Assembly (NCBI GenBank): GCA_963779515.1
Contig: CAVZYN010000002.1
Coordinates: forward strand, 186,001 to 250,000
Reading direction: 5' to 3'
From: CAVZYN01 sp963779515
GTDB taxonomy: Bacteria > Pseudomonadota > Alphaproteobacteria > Rhizobiales > Hyphomicrobiaceae
Length of the DNA stretch: 64,000 nucleotides
Shown here: positions 38,467 through 47,189 of the stretch, in pieces
Position numbering within the stretch: the first letter of the stretch is position 1
Layout of the letters: every line of letters starts with the position of its first letter
Notes under the pieces: generated by a model
Databases searched by the model: none
Seen by the model: only the letters and a program-made list of their open reading frames with translations
What the model was told of the DNA's origin: nothing
Program-made: the position numbers and the translations under genes

Positions 38467-39552
38467 ATGTCGCACAACACCTTTGGTCATCTTTTCCGGG
38501 TCACAACGTGGGGCGAAAGCCACGGGCCCGCCATTGGCGCGATTGTCGACGGTTGTCCGCCGGGTATCCCGCTGACGGTCGAGGACATCCAGGGCTTTCT
38601 CGATAAGCGCCGGCCGGGGCAGTCACGCTTCACGACGCAGCGGCGCGAGCCGGATGCGGTCAAGATCTTGTCGGGCGTGTTTGCCGACGCGAGCGGTCAG
38701 CAGGTGACGACCGGGGCCCCGATCGCGCTTGAGATCGAGAATGTCGATCAGCGCTCGAAGGACTATGGCGAGATCGCAACGACGTTCCGGCCGGGCCACG
38801 CCGATTATACGTATTGGAAGAAGTACGGCATTCGAGATTATCGCGGTGGCGGACGGTCTTCGGCGCGGGAGACAGCAAGCCGAGTTGCGGCGGGTGCGGT
38901 TGCGCGGAAAATTCTCGGCAGCGTCTCGGTGCGCGGTGCGCTGGTGCAGATGGGGCCGCATAAAATCGATCGCGCGCGGTGGAACTGGGCGGAGGTCGAC
39001 AACAATCCATTCTTCTGTCCGGATGCAACGGCGGCGGCGGCGTGGGCGCCCTATCTCGACGGCGTACGGATGGCGGGATCGTCGTGTGGCGCGGTGATCG
39101 AATTGGTGGCCGAGAATGTTCCAGCAGGACTCGGCGCGCCGCTCTATGGCAAGCTCGATCAGGATCTCGCCAGCGCGATGATGAGCATCAACGCAGTCAA
39201 GGCCGTCGAAATTGGCGACGGCATGGCGGTGGCGGCGTTGTCGGGCGAAGAGAACGCCGACGAAATCCGCATCGGCAACGATGGTCAGCCGCTATTTCTG
39301 TCGAACCATGCTGGCGGCATCCTGGGCGGCATCTCCTCCGGCCAGCCGGTGGTGGTGCGGTTCGCGGTGAAGCCGACGTCGTCGATCCTGTCGCCGCGCA
39401 AGACGATCGATGAGGCGGGGCGTGAGACCGAGATCTCGACGAAGGGGCGGCATGATCCGTGCGTCGGTATTCGCGCCGTGCCCGTGGGCGAAGCGATGAT
39501 GGCCTGTGTGCTGGCGGATCACCTGCTACGCCATCGTGCGCAGATCGGGTGA
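38467..39552 (+). CDS. aroC: Chorismate synthase
   Basis: AroC converts EPSP to chorismate with reduced FMN, the last shikimate step. The ATG at 38467 (MSHNTFGHLFRVTTWGESHG) gives 361 residues. All three signatures are visible: GESHGPAIGAIVDGCPPG, then RPGHADYTYWKKYG with RGGGRSSARETASRVAAGAVA, then GISSGQPVVVRFAVKPTSSI. The upstream open frame (38401-38466) is not part of the family. Confidence 0.97.
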   Translation: MSHNTFGHLFRVTTWGESHGPAIGAIVDGCPPGIPLTVEDIQGFLDKRRPGQSRFTTQRREPDAVKILSGVFADASGQQVTTGAPIALEIENVDQRSKDYGEIATTFRPGHADYTYWKKYGIRDYRGGGRSSARETASRVAAGAVARKILGSVSVRGALVQMGPHKIDRARWNWAEVDNNPFFCPDATAAAAWAPYLDGVRMAGSSCGAVIELVAENVPAGLGAPLYGKLDQDLASAMMSINAVKAVEIGDGMAVAALSGEENADEIRIGNDGQPLFLSNHAGGILGGISSGQPVVVRFAVKPTSSILSPRKTIDEAGRETEISTKGRHDPCVGIRAVPVGEAMMACVLADHLLRHRAQIG

Positions 39553-39714
39553 TCAATCGATAGGCAGTAACAGCTGTCGGCCTCGATGGGGTTGCCAAAA
39601 AATTGTGCGATCAGCCTAATATTTGGGCAAAAATGCAGCCGCGATCTTGGGGCATGGACGTCGCGAATTTTGTAACACTCTGAATTTCCTTAGATTAAGC
39701 ACTTGGTAACGAGT

Positions 39715-39730
39715 TGGCACAGTGCGTGCT
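39715..39730 (+). promoter_or_regulatory. Sigma-54 promoter of glnBA
   Basis: TGGCAC-AGTGC-GTGCT fits the -24/-12 consensus TGGCAC-N5-TTGCW. The essential GG and GC are exactly spaced and only one -12 base differs. It lies 66-81 bases upstream of glnB. Nitrogen-limited transcription of glnBA by RpoN and NtrC is established in alphaproteobacteria. I could not identify convincing NtrC sites. Confidence 0.78.
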
Positions 39731-39795
39731 AACGATAACTGGTGCTGCTCCAACGGCGGCGAGACATTGCAAGGTTCGGGATAAGGTTCGGGCGC

Positions 39796-40134
39796 ATGAA
39801 GAAGATCGAAGCCATCATCAAGCCGTTCAAGCTCGACGAAGTGAAAGAGGCGCTGCAAGAAATCGGTCTGCAGGGCATCACCGTCATCGAAGCCAAGGGT
39901 TTCGGCCGCCAGAAAGGCCATACGGAGCTTTACCGAGGTGCGGAATACGTTGTCGATTTCCTGCCGAAAGTGAAGCTCGAGGTTGTGCTCGCCGACGATA
40001 TGTTGAACAAGGCTGTCGAGGCGATCCAGCGCGCTGCTAAGACCGGCCGCATCGGAGACGGGAAGATCTTCATCTCGACGATCGAAGAGGCAATCCGAAT
40101 CCGCACGGGTGAAACCGGCAACGACGCGATCTAA
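39796..40134 (+). CDS. glnB: Nitrogen regulatory protein P-II
   Basis: This 112-residue trimeric PII signal protein senses 2-oxoglutarate and ATP/ADP and controls GlnE, NtrB and others. The start at 39796 (MKKIEAIIKPFKLDEVKEAL) is the family start. The T-loop has the uridylylated Tyr51 in YRGAEYVVDFLPK, and the C-terminal signature KTGRIGDGKIFI is intact. It lies directly upstream of glnA, the normal alphaproteobacterial glnBA operon. Confidence 0.97.
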   Translation: MKKIEAIIKPFKLDEVKEALQEIGLQGITVIEAKGFGRQKGHTELYRGAEYVVDFLPKVKLEVVLADDMLNKAVEAIQRAAKTGRIGDGKIFISTIEEAIRIRTGETGNDAI

Positions 40135-40237
40135 TCGACCCCGCACACGCGTTGACGCTTTTCGAAGCGCGGCTCGGTGCGGGCGAATTCAGTTTCAATC
40201 CATCCAGCCATAAACGCGAAGGAGCGAGGGATATCCC

Positions 40238-41647
40238 ATGAAGACTGCGGCTGACGTGATCAAGACCATCAAGGACAAGGACGTGAAGTTCCTTGACCTC
40301 AGGTTTACCGATACCAAAGGCAAGATGCAGCACGTCACTGCAGACGCCTCGTGCGTCGATGACGCGATGTTTGCCGACGGCTATGCCTTCGACGGTTCGT
40401 CGATCGCTGGCTGGAAGGGCATCGAGGCGTCCGACATGACGCTGATGCCGGATCCTTCGTCCGCGCATCTCGACCCATTCTTCGCGCAATCGACGATGGC
40501 GATCTTCTGCGACGTGCTCGAGCCGTCGACGGGCGAAGCTTACGAGCGCGATCCCCGCTCGATCGCAAAGCGCGCCGAAGCCTACATGAAGCAGACGGGT
40601 GTGGGCGACACCATCGTGTTCGGCCCGGAAGCTGAATTCTTCATCTTCGACGACGTGCGCTTCACATCCGATCCCTACAATACGTCCTTCAAGGTCGACT
40701 CGTCCGAATTGCCCTCCAACATGGGCACCGAGTACGAGATGGGCAACCTCGGTCACCGTCCGCGCCTCAAGGGCGGCTACTTCCCCGTGCCCCCGGTCGA
40801 CAGCTGCCAGGACATCCGCTCCGAGATGCTCTCGGTGATGGCCGAAATGGGCGTCGTTGTTGAAAAGCACCATCACGAGGTGGCGGCCGCTCAGCACGAA
40901 CTCGGCATCAAGTACGGTAAGATGGTGACGCTCGCCGACCACATGCAGATCTACAAGTACGTGATCCATCAGGTCGCGCAGGCCTATGGCAAATCGGCCT
41001 GCTTCATGCCGAAGCCGATCTTCGGCGACAACGGCTCCGGCATGCACTGCCACCAGTCGATCTGGAAAGACGGCAAGCCGATGTTCGCTGGCAACAAATA
41101 CGCCGATCTCTCGGATATGTGCCTCTACTACATCGGCGGCGTCTTGAAGCATGCAAAGGCGCTCAATGCGTTCACGAACCCGACGACAAACTCCTACAAG
41201 CGTCTGGTGCCGGGTTACGAAGCGCCCGTTCTTCTTGCCTATTCGGCAAGAAACCGGTCGGCCTCGTGCCGCATTCCGCACGTGACGAGCCCGAAGGCGA
41301 AGCGCATTGAGATTCGCTTCCCCGATCCCGCCGCCAACCCGTATCTCGGCTTTGCCGCGATGCTGATGGCTGGCCTCGATGGCATCCAGAATAAGATCCA
41401 TCCGGGCGAGCCGATGGACAAGAACCTCTATGATCTGCCGCCAGCAGAATTGGCAAAGATCCCGACGGTGTGCGGCAGCCTGCGCGAGGCGCTCGAGTGC
41501 CTCGACAAGGATCGCGAGTTCCTCAAGAAGGGCGGCGTGTTCACCGACGAGATGATGGACGCCTACATCGAACTGAAGATGGCGGAAGTCGAGCGGTTCG
41601 AAATGACGCCGCACCCGGTCGAGTACGATATGTATTATTCGTGCTGA
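40238..41647 (+). CDS. glnA: Glutamine synthetase, type I
   Basis: This is a dodecameric enzyme that makes glutamine from glutamate, ammonia and ATP. The 469 residues are the normal GSI-beta length. Visible signatures are YAFDGSSIAGWKGIEASDM, the metal-site segment VFGPEAEFF, the catalytic NGSGMHCHQSIWK and the ATP-site KRLVPGYEAPVLLAYSARNRSAS. The adenylylation site is the Tyr in KNLYDLPPAE, so control by GlnE and PII is expected. A strong terminator follows. Confidence 0.98.
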   Translation: MKTAADVIKTIKDKDVKFLDLRFTDTKGKMQHVTADASCVDDAMFADGYAFDGSSIAGWKGIEASDMTLMPDPSSAHLDPFFAQSTMAIFCDVLEPSTGEAYERDPRSIAKRAEAYMKQTGVGDTIVFGPEAEFFIFDDVRFTSDPYNTSFKVDSSELPSNMGTEYEMGNLGHRPRLKGGYFPVPPVDSCQDIRSEMLSVMAEMGVVVEKHHHEVAAAQHELGIKYGKMVTLADHMQIYKYVIHQVAQAYGKSACFMPKPIFGDNGSGMHCHQSIWKDGKPMFAGNKYADLSDMCLYYIGGVLKHAKALNAFTNPTTNSYKRLVPGYEAPVLLAYSARNRSASCRIPHVTSPKAKRIEIRFPDPAANPYLGFAAMLMAGLDGIQNKIHPGEPMDKNLYDLPPAELAKIPTVCGSLREALECLDKDREFLKKGGVFTDEMMDAYIELKMAEVERFEMTPHPVEYDMYYSC

Positions 41648-41674
41648 TACTCGGTTCCTGAGTTGGACGACATG

Positions 41675-41706
41675 AAAGGCGGCGCCGCGAGGTGCCGCCT
41701 TTTTTC
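41675..41706 (+). terminator. Rho-independent terminator after glnA
   Basis: Nine-base arms AAAGGCGGC (41675-41683) and GCCGCCTTT (41694-41702) run into a T-tract (TTTTTTTC). It ends the glnBA transcript 28 bases past the stop. Confidence 0.93.
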
Positions 41707-42043
41707 TTGCCCGGTCTGCTCTATCTCGCCCAATCCGCTCACTTCAATCCGCTTCACCCTGAGCCTGTCGAAGGGCGAGCGGCCCAGATGATGCGGCAGC
41801 ACCTCGGCCGCCTATGGTTCGACAGGCTCACCATGAGGCGGGTCTGGGACGGTCGAGCTTGATCATCGCCGAAAACCTATGCCAGCCTGCAAGAACAGTC
41901 ACGATCCACATGCCCAACCATCCGATAACCATCTGATTTAACTGGCGCAATAACAATCTCAAAATTCCTCGCCCTCGACCCAAGGAAATCCTCAGTTGTC
42001 GCGTCCAATATGACATTGGGACGAGAAAACCGGGTGGAACGGC
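41707..42043. other. Intergenic region with a REP-like repeat
   Basis: The 337 bases between the glnA terminator and the ECF sigma gene hold a palindromic repeat (41754-41840) and otherwise nothing I can assign. The promoter of the sigma gene should lie in the A/T-richer stretch 41880-42030. Confidence 0.65.
41754..41840. repeat. REP-like element with TGAGCCTGTCGAA arms
   Basis: Arms TGAGCCTGTCGAA (41760-41772) and TTCGACAGGCTCA (41818-41830) are perfect 13-base complements 45 bases apart. Flanking CACCC and CACCATGAGG extend the pairing imperfectly. The motif is a familiar intergenic repeat in proteobacterial genomes. A copy number cannot be given from one window. Confidence 0.8.
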
Positions 42044-42583
42044 GTGTTGGACGGGTCGGTGGACGATCTGGCGAGGCGGGCGGGGACGGGGGATGCTGAG
42101 GCATTCGCTGAGCTCGTGGCAGCGCATTACGACCGCATTTTCCGGATGGCGTGGCGGTTCGCGGGCAGTCGTGATCGCGCCGAGGACATCGCGCAAGACG
42201 TCTGCGTGAAACTCGCCACCGCGATCCGCAGTTTTCGGGGCGAGTCGGCCTTCACGACCTGGCTGTTCCGGCTGACGTACACGACCGCGACCGATGCGCT
42301 CAGAAAGACCCAAAGGCTGGCGCTGGTTGAGCCGTCCAAGATGCAACTGATGGCGGATGGCGCGAGCGACGAGACGCCGGAGACGCATCTTGCGGGCTTG
42401 GAGTTGTGGCGTGCCGTGCGCGCGTTACCGCCGCAGCAGCGCGATGCGGTGTTGCTGGTCTACGGCGAGGACATGAACCATGGCGAAGCTGCGCGAGTGA
42501 TGGGCTGCACGGAGAAGACGGTGTCGTGGCACTTGCATGAAGCCAAGAAAAGGCTGCGCGTGAAACTGGAGGCCGTGGGTTGA
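42044..42583 (+). CDS. ECF-type RNA polymerase sigma factor
   Basis: A GTG start at 42044 gives 179 residues. Sigma region 2 is seen in AFAELVAAHYDRIFRMAWRF and DIAQDVCVKLATAIRSFRG with TWLFRLTYTTATDALR. Region 4 is seen in ALPPQQRDAVLLVYGEDMNHGEAARVMGCTEKTVSWHLHEAKKRLR. The next gene begins 4 bases after its stop and encodes a vWA protein with a short cytosolic N-terminus, a common ECF partner arrangement in proteobacteria. The stimulus is unknown. Confidence 0.92.
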   Translation: MLDGSVDDLARRAGTGDAEAFAELVAAHYDRIFRMAWRFAGSRDRAEDIAQDVCVKLATAIRSFRGESAFTTWLFRLTYTTATDALRKTQRLALVEPSKMQLMADGASDETPETHLAGLELWRAVRALPPQQRDAVLLVYGEDMNHGEAARVMGCTEKTVSWHLHEAKKRLRVKLEAVG

Positions 42584-42586
42584 GCC

Positions 42587-44790
42587 ATGACCGATCGTGA
42601 TTTGAGATCGCTGAAGGATGTACCGGTGCCAGCGCCGCGCGCGGACGCGAAAGCGCGGGCTTTGCGGGCAGCCGTTGAGGCTTTCGAAAGCAACGCCGCA
42701 AAAGAAGTTGAAACGGACCCCAAGGACGAGGTGGGAGCGCCACGTCTGATGCTCGTGACGTCAAACGATACACGGAGCATCGAGATGAAAAAGTTTGAGA
42801 AGCCGAGCGCAACGTTGGTTTACACCGCGCCGCAGCGCGATCGCGGCGTCGCTGGTGGCGCTGTTGGTCGCTGCGCCGATTGCGTTCAGCACATTCGGTT
42901 CGCGCCACGAGATCGTATTCCAACCGGCCTCTGCGCCGATCACGCGCGACGTCCTGATCGATGCCGACAAGGCAAGAGTTCAGCACCAAGACCTGCTCAA
43001 CCCCCCGCATCGGCCAACGTCAGCGCACAAACAGTACGGCCAAGCCCGATGAGTTGAGGCTTACCGAGACGGGTCCAGCTCCAGCCCGGTCGGCGCCGCC
43101 GGTTGCAAAAACGGCACCGCTGGCGCCTTTTGCTCCACCAGCCACCGTCGCGCCGCACGCGGCGCAGGACGCGCGCGCGCTGGAGCTTGCGCGGCAGTCC
43201 GCCGAGCAGAAGAGCGCGGCCTCGGAAGCCAAAGTGAAACCGCAAGCGGATGCCCTGCGCGGCGTGGTCGGGCCCGTCACGTCTGCCCCCGCCGAGCCGC
43301 AGCGGCAGGCCAATATGATGCCGTATCCGCGTCCTGAGCCTCTACCGCAGCAGGTCGAACAGGGGCGCGATCAATTCGAGACCTTCGCCGCCAATCCCAT
43401 CAAACAGGTGGCGCAGGAGCCCGTGTCGACGTTCTCGCTGGATGTCGATACCGCCTCCTACAGCATCGTACGGCGCGCGCTGAATGGCGGCCGTCTGCCG
43501 CACAAGGACATGGTGCGCGTCGAGGAGATGATCAACTATTTCCCCTACGACTATGCGCGTCCTGAAACGGCGAGCGCGCCGTTCCAGCCGCAGATCACGG
43601 TGATGCCGAGCCCGTGGAACCCGGCGAACAAGCTCGTGCACGTCGGCATCAAAGGCTATGCGCTCAACGCGGCACAACGGCCACGCGCCAATCTCGTGTT
43701 CCTGATCGATATCTCCGGCTCGATGGGACCGGAGGATCGCCTGCCGCTGCTGAAGAATGCCTTCCGCATGCTCGTCGATCAATTGAAGCCGGACGATACG
43801 GTCGGCATCGTGACCTATGCGTCCGGTTCGGACGTTCGGCTCTATCCGACGAAAGCATCGGAGAAGGGCAAGATCCTGTCTGCCATCGACAGCTTGAGAG
43901 CGGGAGGTTCCACGGCCGGCGCCAATGGCATTCAGGATGCCTACAAGGTGGCGGAATCGCACTTCGACAAGGGCGGCGTCAACCGCATCATCCTTGGCAC
44001 CGACGGCGACTTCAATGTCGGCATCACCGACCGCAATCAGCTGAAGAGCTACATCGAGCAGAAGCGGGACAGCGGCGTGTTTCTGTCGATCCTCGGTGTC
44101 GGCATGGGCAATCACAACGATGCGCTGATGCAGACGCTGGCACGCAACGGCAATGGTGTGGCGGCCTACATCGACACGTTGGCGGAAGCGCGCAAGGTGC
44201 TGGTGGAAGAAGCGTCGTCGTCGATCTTCCCGATCGCGAAAGATGTGAAGGTGCAGTTGGAGTTCAACCCGGCGACGGTCAGCGCGTATCGGCTCGTCGG
44301 CTATGAAAAGCGCATGCTGCGCCGCGAGGACTTCAACAACGACAAGGTCGATGCTGGCGATGTCGGTTCGGGTCACACCGTGACAGCGATTTACGAAATC
44401 ACGCCGGCCGGTGCACCGGCGTCAGTCGATGCACTGCGGTATGCAGCGCCTGCGGTGCCGGCTGCAGCGCCACCGTCAACGGCGGGTACGGGTGAATTCG
44501 GGTTTCTGAAGTTGCGCTATAAGTTGCCGTCGGAGGAGGCGAGCAAGCTCTTGTCTCTGCCGATCACGCCGGCGCTCGAGCAGCGGACCATCGCGGAGGC
44601 GCCGGCCGACGTCAGGTTCTCGATCGCGGTCGCTGGGTTCGGACAGCTCCTGCGCGGATCGCCGTACTTGAAGACGTTCGCTTATGACGACGTGATCGCG
44701 CTTGCATCGTCGGCGCGCGGCGACGACCCGTTCGGCTACCGGGCGGAGTTCATCAATCTGGTGCGCCTCGCCAAGAGTGCGCGGCCTTAA
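42587..44790 (+). CDS. vWA domain membrane protein (YfbK-like), about three frameshifts
   Basis: Repaired length is about 734 residues. The first 70 residues are cytosolic (LRSLKDVPVPAPRADAKARALRAA), then one helix (AIAASLVALLVAAPIAF), then a long Pro/Ala linker, a vWF-A domain with the MIDAS motif DISGSMGPEDRLPLL near residue 374, and a C-terminal domain (LVGYEKRMLRREDFNNDKVDAGDVGSGHTVTAIYEI onwards) typical of YfbK-like proteins. Being next to the ECF sigma gene, the cytosolic part may act as an anti-sigma segment (inference). Breaks: extra T at 42815-42816, C-run near 43005, and near 43047. Confidence 0.82.
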
Positions 44791-44812
44791 GACCGGGTTG
44801 GTTAAGTCGGGG

Positions 44813-44839
44813 AAGGGCGGCAGCGATGCCGCCCTTTGC
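44813..44839 (+). terminator. Rho-independent terminator after vWA gene
   Basis: Ten-base arms AAGGGCGGCA and TGCCGCCCTT flank the loop GCGA, followed by a short T-tract. It separates the sigma/vWA pair from the SulP genes. Confidence 0.8.
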
Positions 44840-44936
44840 CATTTCGAAGGTGTTGTCATCGCAACCTTGGACCGCGCTTGCGGACTGACCGTCTGTTCGC
44901 TCATAGTCGGCGGGCGGTCTTACAGGTGCATATTCG

Positions 44937-47189
44937 ATGGCGATTCCCGAAGTGGCGGCGGCTCGATCCGATGCGGAAAAGCCGCTCGTCGATCGGCTGC
45001 GCGCGCACGTTACCGATCCGGCCTTCAGATCCAATCTGGCGCGCGACACGCTGGCGGGGGCGTCGGCGGCGCTGGTGATCCTGAGTTATCTGTTGTCGTA
45101 CAGCGCCTTGATGTTTTCAGGCGAGCTGGCGGCGGGATTTCCAATCGCGCTTTGGGCGATGCTGTTCGGGTCCGTCGTCGCGGGAGCGTGGATCGCTTAT
45201 CGCACGTCGATCCCGCCGATCGCCAATGGCATGGACATTCCCTCAACGGCGGTGCTGATCGCGCTTTGTGGGGGGATAGCGCAGAGCGTCATCGATCGCG
45301 GCGGCACGGCCGCGAGCGCCGTGACCCATGCGTTGGTGTTCGCAAGCATGGCGTCGTTGATCTGCGCGCTCCTGATGGGCGGGCTCGGGCTTGCGCGGGC
45401 CGGTGCTTATTGCCGGTTCGTGCCCTACAGCGTTGTTGCAGGTTTCATGGCGGCGACGGGATGCCTATTGCTCATGGGGGCCTACAAATTGGCGACGGGC
45501 CGCGCGTTTTCACTGGCGAGGTTTCTGGATCCATTGCCGGCGGGCGCACTTCCAAAGCTGATTGTCGCCATTGGATTTGCAGCCGCCCTGTTTGCTGCGC
45601 GCAAAGTCTACAAAAGTCCCTTTGTGTTGCCGATGGCGGTGGTCATTGCGGCGCTGGTGCTGAACGCCATACTAGCAGCGTCGGGCGGTGGATCGAACGG
45701 CTGGTACATGTCGGGTGCGGAAAAGTCCGAAGCATGGTCGCCCTTCGTGGGGCTAAAGACGGTTGAACCGTCGTTTCTGATACGGCATCTGCCAGAGGCG
45801 CTGGTTTTTGCCGGGATCACGGTGATCTCGATGGTGGTGAAGATCGCGGGTTTGGAGGCGGCGCGGGCGACGAGCGCCGATCTCGATCAGGACTTTCGAG
45901 CCACCGGATTTGCCAATCTCGCGACGGTACCGTTCGGCGGTATCATGACGTCAATTCTCATCAGCCCGACGAGGCTCATGACGGACGCGGGGGCGGCGAC
46001 GCGGTGGGCCGGCGTCATCACCGCTCTGATCATGGGGATCGTCCTGTTTGCGAAGGTGAACCTGCCGGGTTTGGTGCCGATTCCGCTGTTGGCTGGATTG
46101 GTGTTCGTCGTGGGGTGGGGCCTGTTCGCAGATTCATTGCGGCGGCCGCTCAACCAGCGCGATTGGCTCAATCTTGGCGTTGCCGTTGCGATCATGGGCG
46201 TCTGTTTGGGGTATGGCTACATCACGGGGGTTGTCGGCGGGTGCATCGCGGCGTGCTTGATGTTCGCGGTGTCCTATAGCCGCATTGGCGCGGTGCGGCG
46301 GCATCTGACGCGAGCATCGACGGCGAGTAATGTCGATCATGGCGCGACGGCGACAGCGTTGCTGCAGGCGAACGGATCGGCGATCCACGTGTTCTGGCTG
46401 TCGGGGTATGTGTTCTTTGGATCGTCGGACTCGGTGTTCGAGCAGGTGCGGGGCGCGATCGAGGCGCCTGGGACGCCGAAGCTCAGATACGCGGTGATCG
46501 ATTTCACGGGCGTTACGGGCGTCGATGCCTCGGCAATCATGAGCTTCGTCAAATTGAAGAATTTTGCCGACAGGCAGGGCGTCACGCTGGTGTTCACAGG
46601 CGTTACCAAGGATATGGCGCAGACGTTCGCGCACGACGGGTTCTTTTCGGGGAAAAGCCGGCATAGGTCATTTCCAACGCGTAGCGACGGGATCGAGTGG
46701 GCAGAGCGGGAATTGTTGAGGGGCCTCTTGCCACAGCGGGCCTCGGCGGAAACGGACGGATTTGAAGCATGGCTCGGCGAGGAACTGGGCGCCGACATTC
46801 CAGTGTCAAAGCTTGTAAAGTTTTTCGAGAAGCGCACGATCTCGGAGGCGGGGAAGCTCTATCAGCAGGGCGCGGCGGCCGACGCCATCGACCTAGTGGC
46901 GGATGGCGTGGTGATGATTTCGGTCGATGACGGTACTGGTGGCCAGCGGCGGCTGCGGCAGATGTCGGAGCGCACGCTCGTCGGGGAGATGGGCTTCTTC
47001 CGTGGTGGTGTGCGCTCGGCGCATGTCTCGATCGAAGCGCCTGTGACGCTTTATACCCTGACACGGGCGAGCTACGAGCGGATGCAGAAAGAGAACCCGG
47101 CGATGGCGTCGGCATTCTTGGCGCTTGTGATCCGGACACTCGCCAGCCGGCTCGAATTCGCCAACAGAGAGATTGCTGCGCTCCAGTGA
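44937..47189 (+). CDS. SulP anion transporter with STAS and cyclic-nucleotide-binding domains (copy 1)
   Basis: This 750-residue fusion has a SulP membrane domain (about 30-450, some 10-12 helices; LMTDAGAATRWAGVI and GGCIAACLMFAVSYSRIGAVRRHLTR near its end). A STAS domain follows (about 480-590; AVIDFTGVTGVDASAIMSFVKLK). A C-terminal cNMP-binding domain comes last (about 620-740), whose phosphate-binding cassette is GEMGFFRGGVRSAHV with the Arg-Ser-Ala triad. SulP proteins carry sulfate, bicarbonate, dicarboxylates or other anions. A C-terminal cNMP domain suggests gating by cAMP or cGMP (inference). The last four bases ATGA overlap the start of copy 2. Confidence 0.92.
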   Translation: MAIPEVAAARSDAEKPLVDRLRAHVTDPAFRSNLARDTLAGASAALVILSYLLSYSALMFSGELAAGFPIALWAMLFGSVVAGAWIAYRTSIPPIANGMDIPSTAVLIALCGGIAQSVIDRGGTAASAVTHALVFASMASLICALLMGGLGLARAGAYCRFVPYSVVAGFMAATGCLLLMGAYKLATGRAFSLARFLDPLPAGALPKLIVAIGFAAALFAARKVYKSPFVLPMAVVIAALVLNAILAASGGGSNGWYMSGAEKSEAWSPFVGLKTVEPSFLIRHLPEALVFAGITVISMVVKIAGLEAARATSADLDQDFRATGFANLATVPFGGIMTSILISPTRLMTDAGAATRWAGVITALIMGIVLFAKVNLPGLVPIPLLAGLVFVVGWGLFADSLRRPLNQRDWLNLGVAVAIMGVCLGYGYITGVVGGCIAACLMFAVSYSRIGAVRRHLTRASTASNVDHGATATALLQANGSAIHVFWLSGYVFFGSSDSVFEQVRGAIEAPGTPKLRYAVIDFTGVTGVDASAIMSFVKLKNFADRQGVTLVFTGVTKDMAQTFAHDGFFSGKSRHRSFPTRSDGIEWAERELLRGLLPQRASAETDGFEAWLGEELGADIPVSKLVKFFEKRTISEAGKLYQQGAAADAIDLVADGVVMISVDDGTGGQRRLRQMSERTLVGEMGFFRGGVRSAHVSIEAPVTLYTLTRASYERMQKENPAMASAFLALVIRTLASRLEFANREIAALQ

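Noticed and set aside
40070..41614. Minus-strand open frame of 514 codons opposite glnA
   Set aside because: Shadow of glnA in high-GC DNA.
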